DNA of 64,000 nt, from positions 103,485 to 167,484 of the forward strand of contig NZ_FOSV01000011.1 in assembly GCF_900114375.1 (NCBI RefSeq), written 5' to 3'. Below, one piece after another: positions 26,814 through 32,580 of this stretch. The stretch is from Methylorubrum salsuginis. Lineage in GTDB: Bacteria > Pseudomonadota > Alphaproteobacteria > Rhizobiales > Beijerinckiaceae. Position 1 is the first letter of the stretch. Every line of letters starts with the position of its first letter. A program made the translations under genes and the position numbers. The notes under the pieces are model-generated. The model searched no databases, was not told the DNA's origin, and worked only from the letters and a program-made list of their open reading frames with translations.

Positions 26814-26917
26814 CTGCCGGGCCGGTGATCCGGGGTTATCGCTCCAACCGGACGCTCGCGGTCTGCTAGCCGCGAGGGTGCAATGCCCAGTCCGCCTCGA
26901 TCGTTCATGACCGGCAG
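26814..26917 (+). ncRNA. Y-RNA-like unit 1 (multi-arm module)
   Basis: The terminal helix pairs CUGCCGG(G)C at 26814-26822 with G(A)CCGGCAG at 26909-26917. C26823 bulges, giving the shared GGGCCGG motif, and the 3' box is CATGACCGGC. An inner helix (GAUC-c-GGG at 26827-26834 with CCU-c-GAUC at 26895-26902) closes a module of several arms. These are GGUU/AACC with an 8-base loop (26834-26849), a 7-bp CUCGCGG/CCGCGAG arm (26855-26876) and a CGGAC/GUCCG pairing (26849-26894). It is not tRNA-like by sequence. Helices were drawn by eye. Confidence 0.65.
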
Positions 26918-26936
26918 TTCGACCCTGATACCATCG

Positions 26937-27008
26937 GCGCGGGCCGGTGGGCGCTCGGTTATCCGCCTGCAATGCGAAAACCCCGATCGCCCGTTCTCAC
27001 GCCCGCGT
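26937..27008 (+). ncRNA. Y-RNA-like unit 2 (simple hairpin module)
   Basis: The terminal helix pairs GCGCGGGC (26937-26944) with GCCCGCGU (27001-27008). C26945 bulges, followed by G26946-C27000. The inner helix GGGCG-c-UCGG (26949-26958) pairs with CCGA-u-CGCCC (26983-26992), ten positions with one mismatch. The loop holds only a 3-bp CGC/GCG hairpin. This is the shortest unit and most like a plain Y RNA: stem, bulged C, loop. The loop shares GGUUAUC with units 1 and 3. Confidence 0.68.
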
Positions 27009-27119
27009 CTCCTTCTGGCCCCGCCTCGACGGTGCATCGCATGTATAGGAACGACCTCAGCGTCGCCGCCTGCGCCCGTCCGGGTCGCGAGCGGCCACTA
27101 TCCGGCAAAAGTATCGGCA

Positions 27120-27228
27120 ACGCGGGCCGATAGCGGACGGTTATCTGCAAAGTCGAAAGCCTCACGCTTCCGAGCGGGAGTTTCGATTGTCCGCAAGGAC
27201 ATACCCGTCCGCAACGACATGCCCGCGT
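27120..27228 (+). ncRNA. Y-RNA-like unit 3 (long UCCG arm plus GNRA-capped arm)
   Basis: The terminal helix pairs ACGCGGGC (27120-27127) with GCCCGCGU (27221-27228), C27128 bulged. The inner helix is a perfect 8 bp, GCGGACGG (27133-27140) with CCGUCCGC (27205-27212). Inside, a long arm (AGUCGAAA 27151-27158 with UUUCGAUU 27181-27188, extended by CUC/GAG and CGCU/AGCG) is closed by a UCCG tetraloop. A second arm, GUCC-GCAA-GGAC (27189-27200), matches in place and cap type the GNRA-capped acceptor helix of units 4, 5 and 7. Confidence 0.68.
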
Positions 27229-27297
27229 GACCGCCGCGCCGCCCTCTCGCGAGGCGGCGGGCCGGATTCACCCTTCCCCATCTCCTCCTCTCGACGG

Positions 27298-27429
27298 CCT
27301 GCGGGCCGATCGGGGACGGTCATCGGTAGAGCGCCGCGGGCATGGCTCGCGGAGGTCGCGGATTCGAATTCCGCCGGACCGCGAGGTCCGTAGCTCAGTC
27401 TTCCCGTCCCCGGCCCCCACGCCCGCAGG
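27298..27429 (+). ncRNA. Y-RNA-like unit 4: complete tRNA mimic, circularly permuted in the D-loop
   Basis: The terminal helix is a perfect 9 bp, CCUGCGGGC (27298-27306) with GCCCGCAGG (27421-27429), C27307 bulged. The inner helix is CGGGGACGG (27311-27319) with CCGUCCCCG (27404-27412). The module reads, in order: D-stem 3' strand GAGC (27329-27332), an anticodon-like arm CCGCG/CGCGG (27334-27352), T-arm GCGGA-TTCGAAT-TCCGC (27358-27374), acceptor 3' strand CGGACC, GCGA tetraloop (27381-27384), acceptor 5' strand GGUCCG, TA, then D-stem 5' strand GCUC (27393-27396). Rejoining the two ends gives a standard four-arm tRNA order. No CCA is encoded, and the acceptor end is sealed. Confidence 0.82.
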
Positions 27430-27465
27430 ACCGCTCGCGAGCCAACACTAGGAAAATCGTCCGGC

Positions 27466-27593
27466 CGCGCGGGCCGAAGAGGAAGGGTTACCATCACCCT
27501 GGGGTTGTCGCGGGTTCGATCCCCGCCGGGCCGTAAGGCCCGTAGCTCAGTCGGTAGAGCGCCAAACGCCCTTCCTCACACCATGACCGCGCG
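27466..27593 (+). ncRNA. Y-RNA-like unit 5: YrlA-type permuted tRNA mimic (D, T and acceptor arms)
   Basis: The terminal helix pairs CGCGCGG(G)C (27466-27474) with G(A)CCGCGCG (27585-27593), C27475 bulged. The inner helix is a perfect 9 bp, GAGGAAGGG (27479-27487) with CCCUUCCUC (27569-27577). Inside are T-arm GCGGG-TTCGATC-CCCGC (27510-27526), acceptor CGGGCC/GGCCCG sealed by a GTAA tetraloop (27533-27536), and a full D-arm GCUC-AGTCGGTA-GAGC (27545-27560). The inner helix sits where the anticodon arm of a tRNA would be. This order matches the described tRNA-like module of YrlA RNAs. Confidence 0.85.
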
Positions 27594-27606
27594 ACTCCGG
27601 ACGGTT

Positions 27607-27720
27607 CGGCACGGGCCGGACGGCGACGGTGATCGGTGGGACCGGGTCGGGCTCTCCGGAGCCCCGGCCGTCATAAGGCACCCGGTGAGGTCCGTCGCCC
27701 GAGATCGCACGCCTGTGCCG
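27607..27720 (+). ncRNA. Y-RNA-like unit 6 (three-way-junction module)
   Basis: The terminal helix has 10 bp with one G-U, CGGCACGGGC (27607-27616) with GCCUGUGCCG (27711-27720), C27617 bulged. The inner helix is a perfect 8 bp, GGCGACGG (27622-27629) with CCGUCGCC (27692-27699). The module is closed by ACCGGGU/ACCCGGU (27641-27647 with 27680-27686). It contains a GGGCUC-UCCG-GAGCCC arm (27649-27664) and a small GCC/GGC arm with a 7-base loop (27667-27679). There is no T-loop or D-arm sequence, so this is a different effector module in the same frame. Confidence 0.68.
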
Positions 27721-27751
27721 CAAGGTCCGGAAGAGAAAGACGAAATCCGGC

Positions 27752-27850
27752 CGCGCGGGCCGAAGGGCGAGGGTCGGCCGGATCCCGGGGTTCGACTCCC
27801 GGGGGCGCCGCGAGGCGTCCGGAATTGCTTGGCCCTCCCACGACCGCGCG
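27752..27850 (+). ncRNA. Y-RNA-like unit 7: reduced tRNA mimic (T arm and sealed acceptor only)
   Basis: The terminal helix pairs CGCGCGG(G)C (27752-27760) with G(A)CCGCGCG (27842-27850), C27761 bulged. The inner helix pairs GAGGGUC (27769-27775) with GGCCCUC (27831-27837). The module has a T-arm CCCGGG-GTTCGACT-CCCGGG (27784-27803) and an acceptor helix GGCGCC/GGCGUC sealed by GCGA (27810-27813). The D-arm position holds only GGAATTGCTT, so this is the most reduced of the three tRNA mimics. The Ro60-like gene starts 60 bases downstream. Confidence 0.78.
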
Positions 27851-27909
27851 TCCGCAACGAGGCACGGGACGCAGATGGCCTGCGCCCCGCTGCAGAGAAG
27901 GAGCGAGTG

Positions 27910-29511
27910 ATGTTGAACTATGGCAAGCTGTTCTCGCTCCGGCGCAATCCGCAGTCGGAGCCGATTCCCCGCACCGTGCCGAATTCGGCCGGCGGCCATG
28001 CCTTCGCGATCAGCGATTGGGCGCGGCTCGACCGCTTCCTCGTGCTCGGCAGCGAGGGCGGCTCGTACTACGCGGGTGAACGAACCCTGACGCGGGAGAA
28101 CGCGGCCGCGGTAATGCGCTGCATCGCGCAGGACGGCGCGCGGGCGGTCGCCACGATCGTCGCGGTGAGCGAGGCGGGCCGGGCTCCGAAGCAGGACCCG
28201 GCGATCTTCGCCCTCGCGCTAGCGGCCTCCGCGGATTCGGAGGCGACGCGCCGGCTCGCGCTCGCCGCCCTGCCCCGCATCTGCCGCACCGGCACGCACC
28301 TGTTTCAGTTCGCGGATGCCGTCGAGGCGATGCGCGGCTGGGGCCGGGGCCTGCGCCGCGCGGTCGGCGACTGGTACCGGGCGCGTCCGGTGGAGGCGCT
28401 CGCCTACCAGGCCGTGAAGTATCGGCAGCGTGGGGGCTGGTCGCACCGCGACCTGCTGCGGCTCGCGCATCCGGAGACGGACGAGCCGGCCCGCAAGGCG
28501 CTGTTCGACTGGATCTGCCGCGGCACGCTCTCCGAGGAGGCGCCCGCGCTGGTCCATGCCTTCGCGGCCGTGCAGTCCGAGGGCGTCGACGGCGCCTTCG
28601 CGGCGGCGCAGGTGCGCTCGCACGGGCTGCCCTGGGAGGCTTTGCCGACCGGGTTGCTCACGAGCCGTGCGGTGAACGAGGCCCTGATCGAGCGCATGCC
28701 GGTCGGTGCCCTGGTGCGCCAGCTCGGCCGGCTCACCGCGGCGGGGGTGCTCGCGCCCTTCACCGCCGGGACCGAGCACGTTGTGTCCGTTCTCGCAGAC
28801 CGGGAGCGCCTGTTGAAGGCGCGCCTGCATCCGATGGCCCTGCTCATCGCGCTCAAGACCTACGCGTCGGGGCACGGGCAGCGCGGCCGGCTCTCCTGGG
28901 AGCCGGTCGGGGCCATCGTCGAGGCGCTGAACGCCGCGTTCTACACCGCCTTCGCGGCGGTGGAGCCGACGGGCCAGCGCCTTGTCTTGGCGCTCGACGT
29001 GTCGAGCTCGATGGGAATGGGCTCGGTGGCGGGCTCGGCCCTGACGCCGCGGGAGGCGGCCGCCGCGATGGCGCTCGTCACCGCGGCGACCGAGGAGCGC
29101 TGGCAGGTCGTGGGCTTCACAGGTGCCCGTGACCGGAACCGCAACGAGGGGCTGACCCCGCTGCCGATCGGGCCGTCGATGCGGCTCGATCAAGCGGTGG
29201 CGGCGACCGCCGACCTGCCGTTCGGCAGCACCGACTGCTCGCTGCCGATGCGGTGGGCGCTGGAGCGGGGCGTGAAGGCCGACGCGTTCGTGATCTACAC
29301 GGACTCGGAGACCTGGGCCGGCCCGGTCCACCCGGTCGAGGCGTTGCGCCAGTACCGGGAGCGGACCGGGATCGCCGCGAAGCTCGTGGTCGTGGGGCTC
29401 GTCTCCAACGGCTTCAGCATCGCCGACCCGGAGGATGCCGGCATGCTCGACGTGGTCGGCTTCGACACGGCCGCCCCCGCGCTGATCGCGGATTTCCTCC
29501 GCGGCGGATGA
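27910..29511 (+). CDS. rsr: Ro60 orthologue (TROVE and vWA domains)
   Basis: A 533-residue protein. The N-terminal two-thirds (about 1-340) is a TROVE/HEAT-like ring domain: N-S-A-G-G-H-A-F-A-I-S-D-W-A-R-L-D-R-F-L-V-L-G-S-E-G and Y-Y-A-G-E-R-T-L-T are typical. The C-terminal part (about 355-533) is a von Willebrand A fold with an intact MIDAS (L-A-L-D-V-S-S-S-M-G) plus later Thr and Asp. Ro60 binds Y RNAs on its outer rim and misfolded RNA ends in its central hole. GGAG precedes the ATG at 27910; longer readings would run through the RNA array. rtcB follows 69 bases later, so the two form an operon. Confidence 0.9.
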   Translation: MLNYGKLFSLRRNPQSEPIPRTVPNSAGGHAFAISDWARLDRFLVLGSEGGSYYAGERTLTRENAAAVMRCIAQDGARAVATIVAVSEAGRAPKQDPAIFALALAASADSEATRRLALAALPRICRTGTHLFQFADAVEAMRGWGRGLRRAVGDWYRARPVEALAYQAVKYRQRGGWSHRDLLRLAHPETDEPARKALFDWICRGTLSEEAPALVHAFAAVQSEGVDGAFAAAQVRSHGLPWEALPTGLLTSRAVNEALIERMPVGALVRQLGRLTAAGVLAPFTAGTEHVVSVLADRERLLKARLHPMALLIALKTYASGHGQRGRLSWEPVGAIVEALNAAFYTAFAAVEPTGQRLVLALDVSSSMGMGSVAGSALTPREAAAAMALVTAATEERWQVVGFTGARDRNRNEGLTPLPIGPSMRLDQAVAATADLPFGSTDCSLPMRWALERGVKADAFVIYTDSETWAGPVHPVEALRQYRERTGIAAKLVVVGLVSNGFSIADPEDAGMLDVVGFDTAAPALIADFLRGG

Positions 29512-29580
29512 CCCGAGGGGCGGACGGCCCAACGCCGCCTGCCCCGCCCCCGACGACAAAGAAAGAAGACGGAGCGGCAC

Positions 29581-30990
29581 ATGACCGCCATCAACGGACG
29601 TGACCTTATCGCCTGGGGCTTCGAGCCCGGCGAATGGTTCAGGCGGGCGGTTGCCCTCGCCAACGCGATGCGCGCCGAGGGCGCCGACGACGCGGCGATC
29701 CTCGCCCACCTGCGGGCCATCGAGCCCTCGGCGAACCCGATCCCGATGCGCACCAACGCCCTTGAATTCGGCGTCTTCCTCGAGGCCGAAACGGAAGCCG
29801 AGCGCGCGAACGCGGCGGCCGTCATCCGCCACATGGATGCGCTCATGCGGGTGCCGACCATCGTGAAGGGTGCGGTGATGCCCGATGCCTGCCCGTCGGG
29901 CTTCGTCGAAGGCACGATCCCCGTCGGCGGCGCGATCGCCTGCGAGGATGCGATCCATCCGGGCTTCCACTCGGCCGATATCTGCTGCTCAGTGGCGATC
30001 ACGGTGTTTCGCCGCGCCGACGATCCGAAGCGCGTACTGGATGCCATGCAGGCGGTGACGCATTTCGGGCCGGGCGGGCGTACCGGCGTGGTCAAGCCGC
30101 CGGACGCGGTGACGGCGGGGGTCGCGGGCAACCGCTTCCTCGCGGAGTTCGCCAACATCGCGGTCGGCCACTTCGCGAGCCAGGGCGACGGCAACCACTT
30201 CGCCGCCGTGGGGCACCTCGCCTCCACGGGACAGGTGGCGCTCGTCACCCATCACGGTTCGCGCGGGCTCGGCGCACAGCTCTACAAGAAGGGTATGGCG
30301 GTCGCCCGTCGGCATACGTCCATCGTCGCCCCGCGGATCCCGGCGCACAACGCCTGGATCAAGGCGGAATCCGACGACGGACGGGCCTATTGGGAGGCGC
30401 TGCAGATCGTGCGGGACTGGACCAAGGCCAGCCACTTCGCGCTCCACGACCTCGTGGCGCGCAAAATCGGCAACGCGGTCGCGGACCGGCTCTGGAACGA
30501 GCACAACTTCGTCTTCCGCCGCGACGACGGGCTCTACTACCACGGCAAGGGGGCGACCCCGTCCTGGGCGGGGTTCTCCGCCGACGATGACGGGCGGACC
30601 CTGATCCCGCTCAACATGGCCGAGCCGATCCTGATCGCCCGCCATCGCGATCGGGCGGGCTCCCTCGGCTTCGCCCCGCACGGGGCGGGCCGCAACATGA
30701 GCCGCAAGGCGTATCTGCGGGAGAACGCGCCGACGCCGCCCGCGGGCATCGACGTGCGCTTCTTCTGCGGACGGGCCGACCCGTCGGAGCTGCCGGGCGC
30801 CTACAAGGACGCGAAGTCGGTGCGGGCGCAGATCGCCAAGTACGATCTCGCGGAGGTCGTCGACACGGTGGAGCCCTATGGCTGCATCATGGCCGGTGAT
30901 TGGGAGGCCGACGCGCCGTGGCGCAGGAAGGCGCAAGAGAAGGCGCGGTTGAAGGCGGACGCCGAGCGGGCAGCTCAGGCCGCCGGCTGA
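29581..30990 (+). CDS. rtcB: RtcB-family RNA ligase, divergent subgroup
   Basis: A 469-residue ligase. The GTP/Mn-dependent core is recognisable: M-P-D-x-C (residues 100-104), A-D-I-C-C-S-V (132-138) with a metal Cys, G-D-G-N-H-F (202-207), H-H-G-S-R-G (224-229) and A-P-H-G-A-G-R-N-M-S-R (365-375), where His367 would be the guanylated residue. RtcB joins 3'-phosphate or cyclic-phosphate ends to 5'-OH ends. Differences from the classical family are the altered G-F-V-E-G-T-I-P-V-G-G segment and the C-terminus, where the usual final Lys-Gly reads M-A-G and a helical tail follows. No archease or rtcA adjoins it. Confidence 0.88.
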   Translation: MTAINGRDLIAWGFEPGEWFRRAVALANAMRAEGADDAAILAHLRAIEPSANPIPMRTNALEFGVFLEAETEAERANAAAVIRHMDALMRVPTIVKGAVMPDACPSGFVEGTIPVGGAIACEDAIHPGFHSADICCSVAITVFRRADDPKRVLDAMQAVTHFGPGGRTGVVKPPDAVTAGVAGNRFLAEFANIAVGHFASQGDGNHFAAVGHLASTGQVALVTHHGSRGLGAQLYKKGMAVARRHTSIVAPRIPAHNAWIKAESDDGRAYWEALQIVRDWTKASHFALHDLVARKIGNAVADRLWNEHNFVFRRDDGLYYHGKGATPSWAGFSADDDGRTLIPLNMAEPILIARHRDRAGSLGFAPHGAGRNMSRKAYLRENAPTPPAGIDVRFFCGRADPSELPGAYKDAKSVRAQIAKYDLAEVVDTVEPYGCIMAGDWEADAPWRRKAQEKARLKADAERAAQAAG

Positions 30991-30997
30991 AAGAGAA

Positions 30998-31027
30998 GCG
31001 GCGCCGGGTCGTGAGACCCGGCGCCGC
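30998..31027. terminator. Strong hairpin between convergent rtcB and cyclophilin genes
   Basis: A perfect 13-bp stem (30998-31010 with 31015-31027) closed by a GTGA loop, eight bases after the rtcB stop and 21 bases beyond the cyclophilin stop. T-runs are weak on both strands, so it may also act as a 3'-end stabiliser. Its GNRA-type cap is like those in the RNA array, but no other element of those units is present. Confidence 0.7.
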
Positions 31028-31048
31028 AAAGTCGCAAAAGAAAAGGAA

Positions 31049-31510
31049 TCAGGCCGCCGCGACGGTGGCCTTCACGATCCGGTCGGGCTCGCGCACGGGC
31101 TCGCCGCGCTTGATCGTGTCGACCACGTCCATGCCCTCGATCACCTTGCCCCACACCGTGTACTGGCGGTCGAGGAAGCGGGCGTCGGCGAAGCAGATGA
31201 AGAACTGCGAGTTGGCCGAGTGCGGGAAGTTGGTGCGGGCCATCGAGCAGGTGCCGCGCACATGCGGCTCGGCGTTGAACTCGGCATTCAGGTCCGGCAG
31301 CTCCGAGCCGCCCGAGCCGGTGCCGGTCGGGTCGCCGGTCTGGGCCATGAAGCCGTCGATGACGCGGTGGAACGGCACGCCGTCGTAGAAGCCCTGGGAA
31401 GCCAGCGTCTTGATGCGCTCGACATGGTTCGGGGCGAGGTCGGGGCGCAGCGCGATGACGACGCGGCCCTTGGTCGTCTCGAGGACGATCGTCTCGTTGG
31501 TGTCGGCCAT
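31049..31510 (-). CDS. Peptidyl-prolyl cis-trans isomerase, cyclophilin type (cytosolic)
   Basis: A 153-residue cyclophilin without a signal peptide. Active-site features are F-H-R-V-I-D-G-F-M-A-Q-T-G-D-P-T-G-T-G, M-A-R, S-A-N-S-Q-F-F-I-C and Y-T-V-W-G-K-V. It should catalyse proline isomerisation during folding in the cytosol. The ATG at 31510 lies directly after the stop of the upstream small exported protein. A second, exported cyclophilin lies two genes upstream, so this is a cytosol/periplasm pair in one operon. Confidence 0.9.
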   Translation of the reverse strand: MADTNETIVLETTKGRVVIALRPDLAPNHVERIKTLASQGFYDGVPFHRVIDGFMAQTGDPTGTGSGGSELPDLNAEFNAEPHVRGTCSMARTNFPHSANSQFFICFADARFLDRQYTVWGKVIEGMDVVDTIKRGEPVREPDRIVKATVAAA

Positions 31511-31512
31511 TG

Positions 31513-32028
31513 TTAGATTCCCTGTCCTCTGGGTCCGTCGTAGATGAAGCGCAGCGCCAGGGGGCGCCCCGCGATGGCACCGCCCAGGCCCGGCGTGAGC
31601 CGGACCGGCGTGCAGCGGGCGATCGCGTCGAGCGTCGCCCGGATCAGAATCTCCCGGGCCTTGTCGTCGCCCGGCGTCTTCGAGAAGGTGATCCGCGGCG
31701 TGCCGATCACCGAGCCGTCCCGGCGGAGTGCGAGGCGCGCCGTGATCTCGGTGCGCTCGAACTTGGCCAGCCCCTCGGGCGCCTCCCAACAGGCGGCGAG
31801 CGCCGGAAACAGCCCCTTGAGGGTATCGACCGGGCCCGGCCCGGTCTCGCCCGCCAAGAGCGGCACCCGCAGCGTGCCCCTGAGGGTTTGCGGCAGGGTG
31901 CGCCAGGGTTCAAGCGGCCCGAACGCATCGGCCCCGCCCGGCACGAGCAGGGCGAGAGCCAGAAACGCCGCGTGGCGGCGATGGCCTGAAGGCCTTATGG
32001 CCTGCCTCCGCGACGCGTCATTTGGCAA
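31513..32028 (-). CDS. Exported protein, TonB-C-like
   Basis: A 171-residue protein with a hydrophobic N-terminal signal (about residues 18-37) and a mature domain containing A-R-L-A-L-R-R-D-G-S-V-I-G-T-P-R-I-T-F and A-I-A-R-C-T-P-V-R-L-T-P. That pattern resembles the C-terminal domain of TonB-like periplasmic proteins. The only start supporting the whole signal is a TTG at 32028, which overlaps the end of the exported cyclophilin gene by 11 bases. It sits between two cyclophilins in one operon. Function is not assigned. Confidence 0.6.
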   Translation of the reverse strand: MPNDASRRQAIRPSGHRRHAAFLALALLVPGGADAFGPLEPWRTLPQTLRGTLRVPLLAGETGPGPVDTLKGLFPALAACWEAPEGLAKFERTEITARLALRRDGSVIGTPRITFSKTPGDDKAREILIRATLDAIARCTPVRLTPGLGGAIAGRPLALRFIYDGPRGQGI

Positions 32029-32554
32029 GCGTCATCTTCACGATCTTGTCCGGATCCTGCACCGAACCGTTGTTCGACTTGGACCCCTTCTTGATCTTGT
32101 CGATCACGTCCATGCCGGAGGTGACGACGCCGACGACGGTGTAGTTGTTGTTCAGGAACTCGGAATCGCCCAGGCAGATGAAGAATTGCGAGTTGGCCGA
32201 GTTCGGATCGCCCGAGCGGGCCATGCCGACGGTGCCGCGCTTGAACGGGGCCGAGGAGAACTCCGCCGGGATGTTGGGCAAGCTGGAGCCGCCGGTGCCG
32301 TTGCCCTTCGGATCGCCGGTCTGGACCATGAAGCCGTCGATGACGCGGTGGAACTTCAGGCCGTCGTAGAAGCCTTGCGAAATCAGGGTCTTGAGCTGCT
32401 TGACGTGCTTGGGCGCGATCTCGGGGCGCAGCTCGATCGTGACCTTCCCGTCCTTGGTCTCCAAGTTGACGGTGTTCTCGCCGGCTTGCGCGGCGGGGGC
32501 GAAGGCGAGGGCGGCGCTGAGCGCGAGGCCAAGGACGGCGTGGCGACGGTTCAT
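32018..32554 (-). CDS. Peptidyl-prolyl cis-trans isomerase, cyclophilin type (periplasmic)
   Basis: A 178-residue cyclophilin with a signal peptide (M-N-R-R-H...A-Q-A, cleavage near residue 24). The catalytic core is F-H-R-V-I-D-G-F-M-V-Q-T-G-D-P-K-G-N-G, S-A-N-S-Q-F-F-I-C and Y-T-V-V-G-V-V. It resembles periplasmic PpiA and should assist envelope protein folding. The ATG at 32554 gives the compact signal; a TTG 12 bases upstream is an alternative. It is close to coaD and the other cyclophilin, all transcribed leftward. Confidence 0.9.
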   Translation of the reverse strand: MNRRHAVLGLALSAALAFAPAAQAGENTVNLETKDGKVTIELRPEIAPKHVKQLKTLISQGFYDGLKFHRVIDGFMVQTGDPKGNGTGGSSLPNIPAEFSSAPFKRGTVGMARSGDPNSANSQFFICLGDSEFLNNNYTVVGVVTSGMDVIDKIKKGSKSNNGSVQDPDKIVKMTLAK

Positions 32555-32580
32555 GCTGGGCTTCAACTCCGGTGTCGGAA

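Noticed and set aside
27241..27270. A possible eighth array unit starting GGCGGCGGGCCGG
   Set aside because: It contains GGGCCGG, but no matching 3' box or inner helix follows before unit 4. The bases instead form a local hairpin with CGCCGCCCTC just upstream.
27349..27560. Ordinary tRNA genes, because of TTCGAAT, TTCGATC and TAGCTCAGTCGGTAGAGC
   Set aside because: The 3' half precedes the 5' half in each case, the acceptor is sealed by a four-base GNRA loop, and no intact colinear cloverleaf can be drawn. They fit permuted Y-RNA modules.
27162..27860. Several open frames of 60-110 codons across the RNA array
   Set aside because: They run through helices on both strands, lack ribosome-binding sites and have Arg/Pro/Gly-rich shadow composition.
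27868..27890. Sigma54-type GG-N10-GC promoter before rsr
   Set aside because: The GG and GC spacing occurs, but the conserved CACG and TT are missing, and such spacing is common by chance in GC-rich DNA. No rtcR gene is present.
30998..31027. Eighth structured RNA after rtcB because of the GNRA-capped stem
   Set aside because: It has none of the array motifs and lies exactly between convergent stops, so a terminator is simpler.
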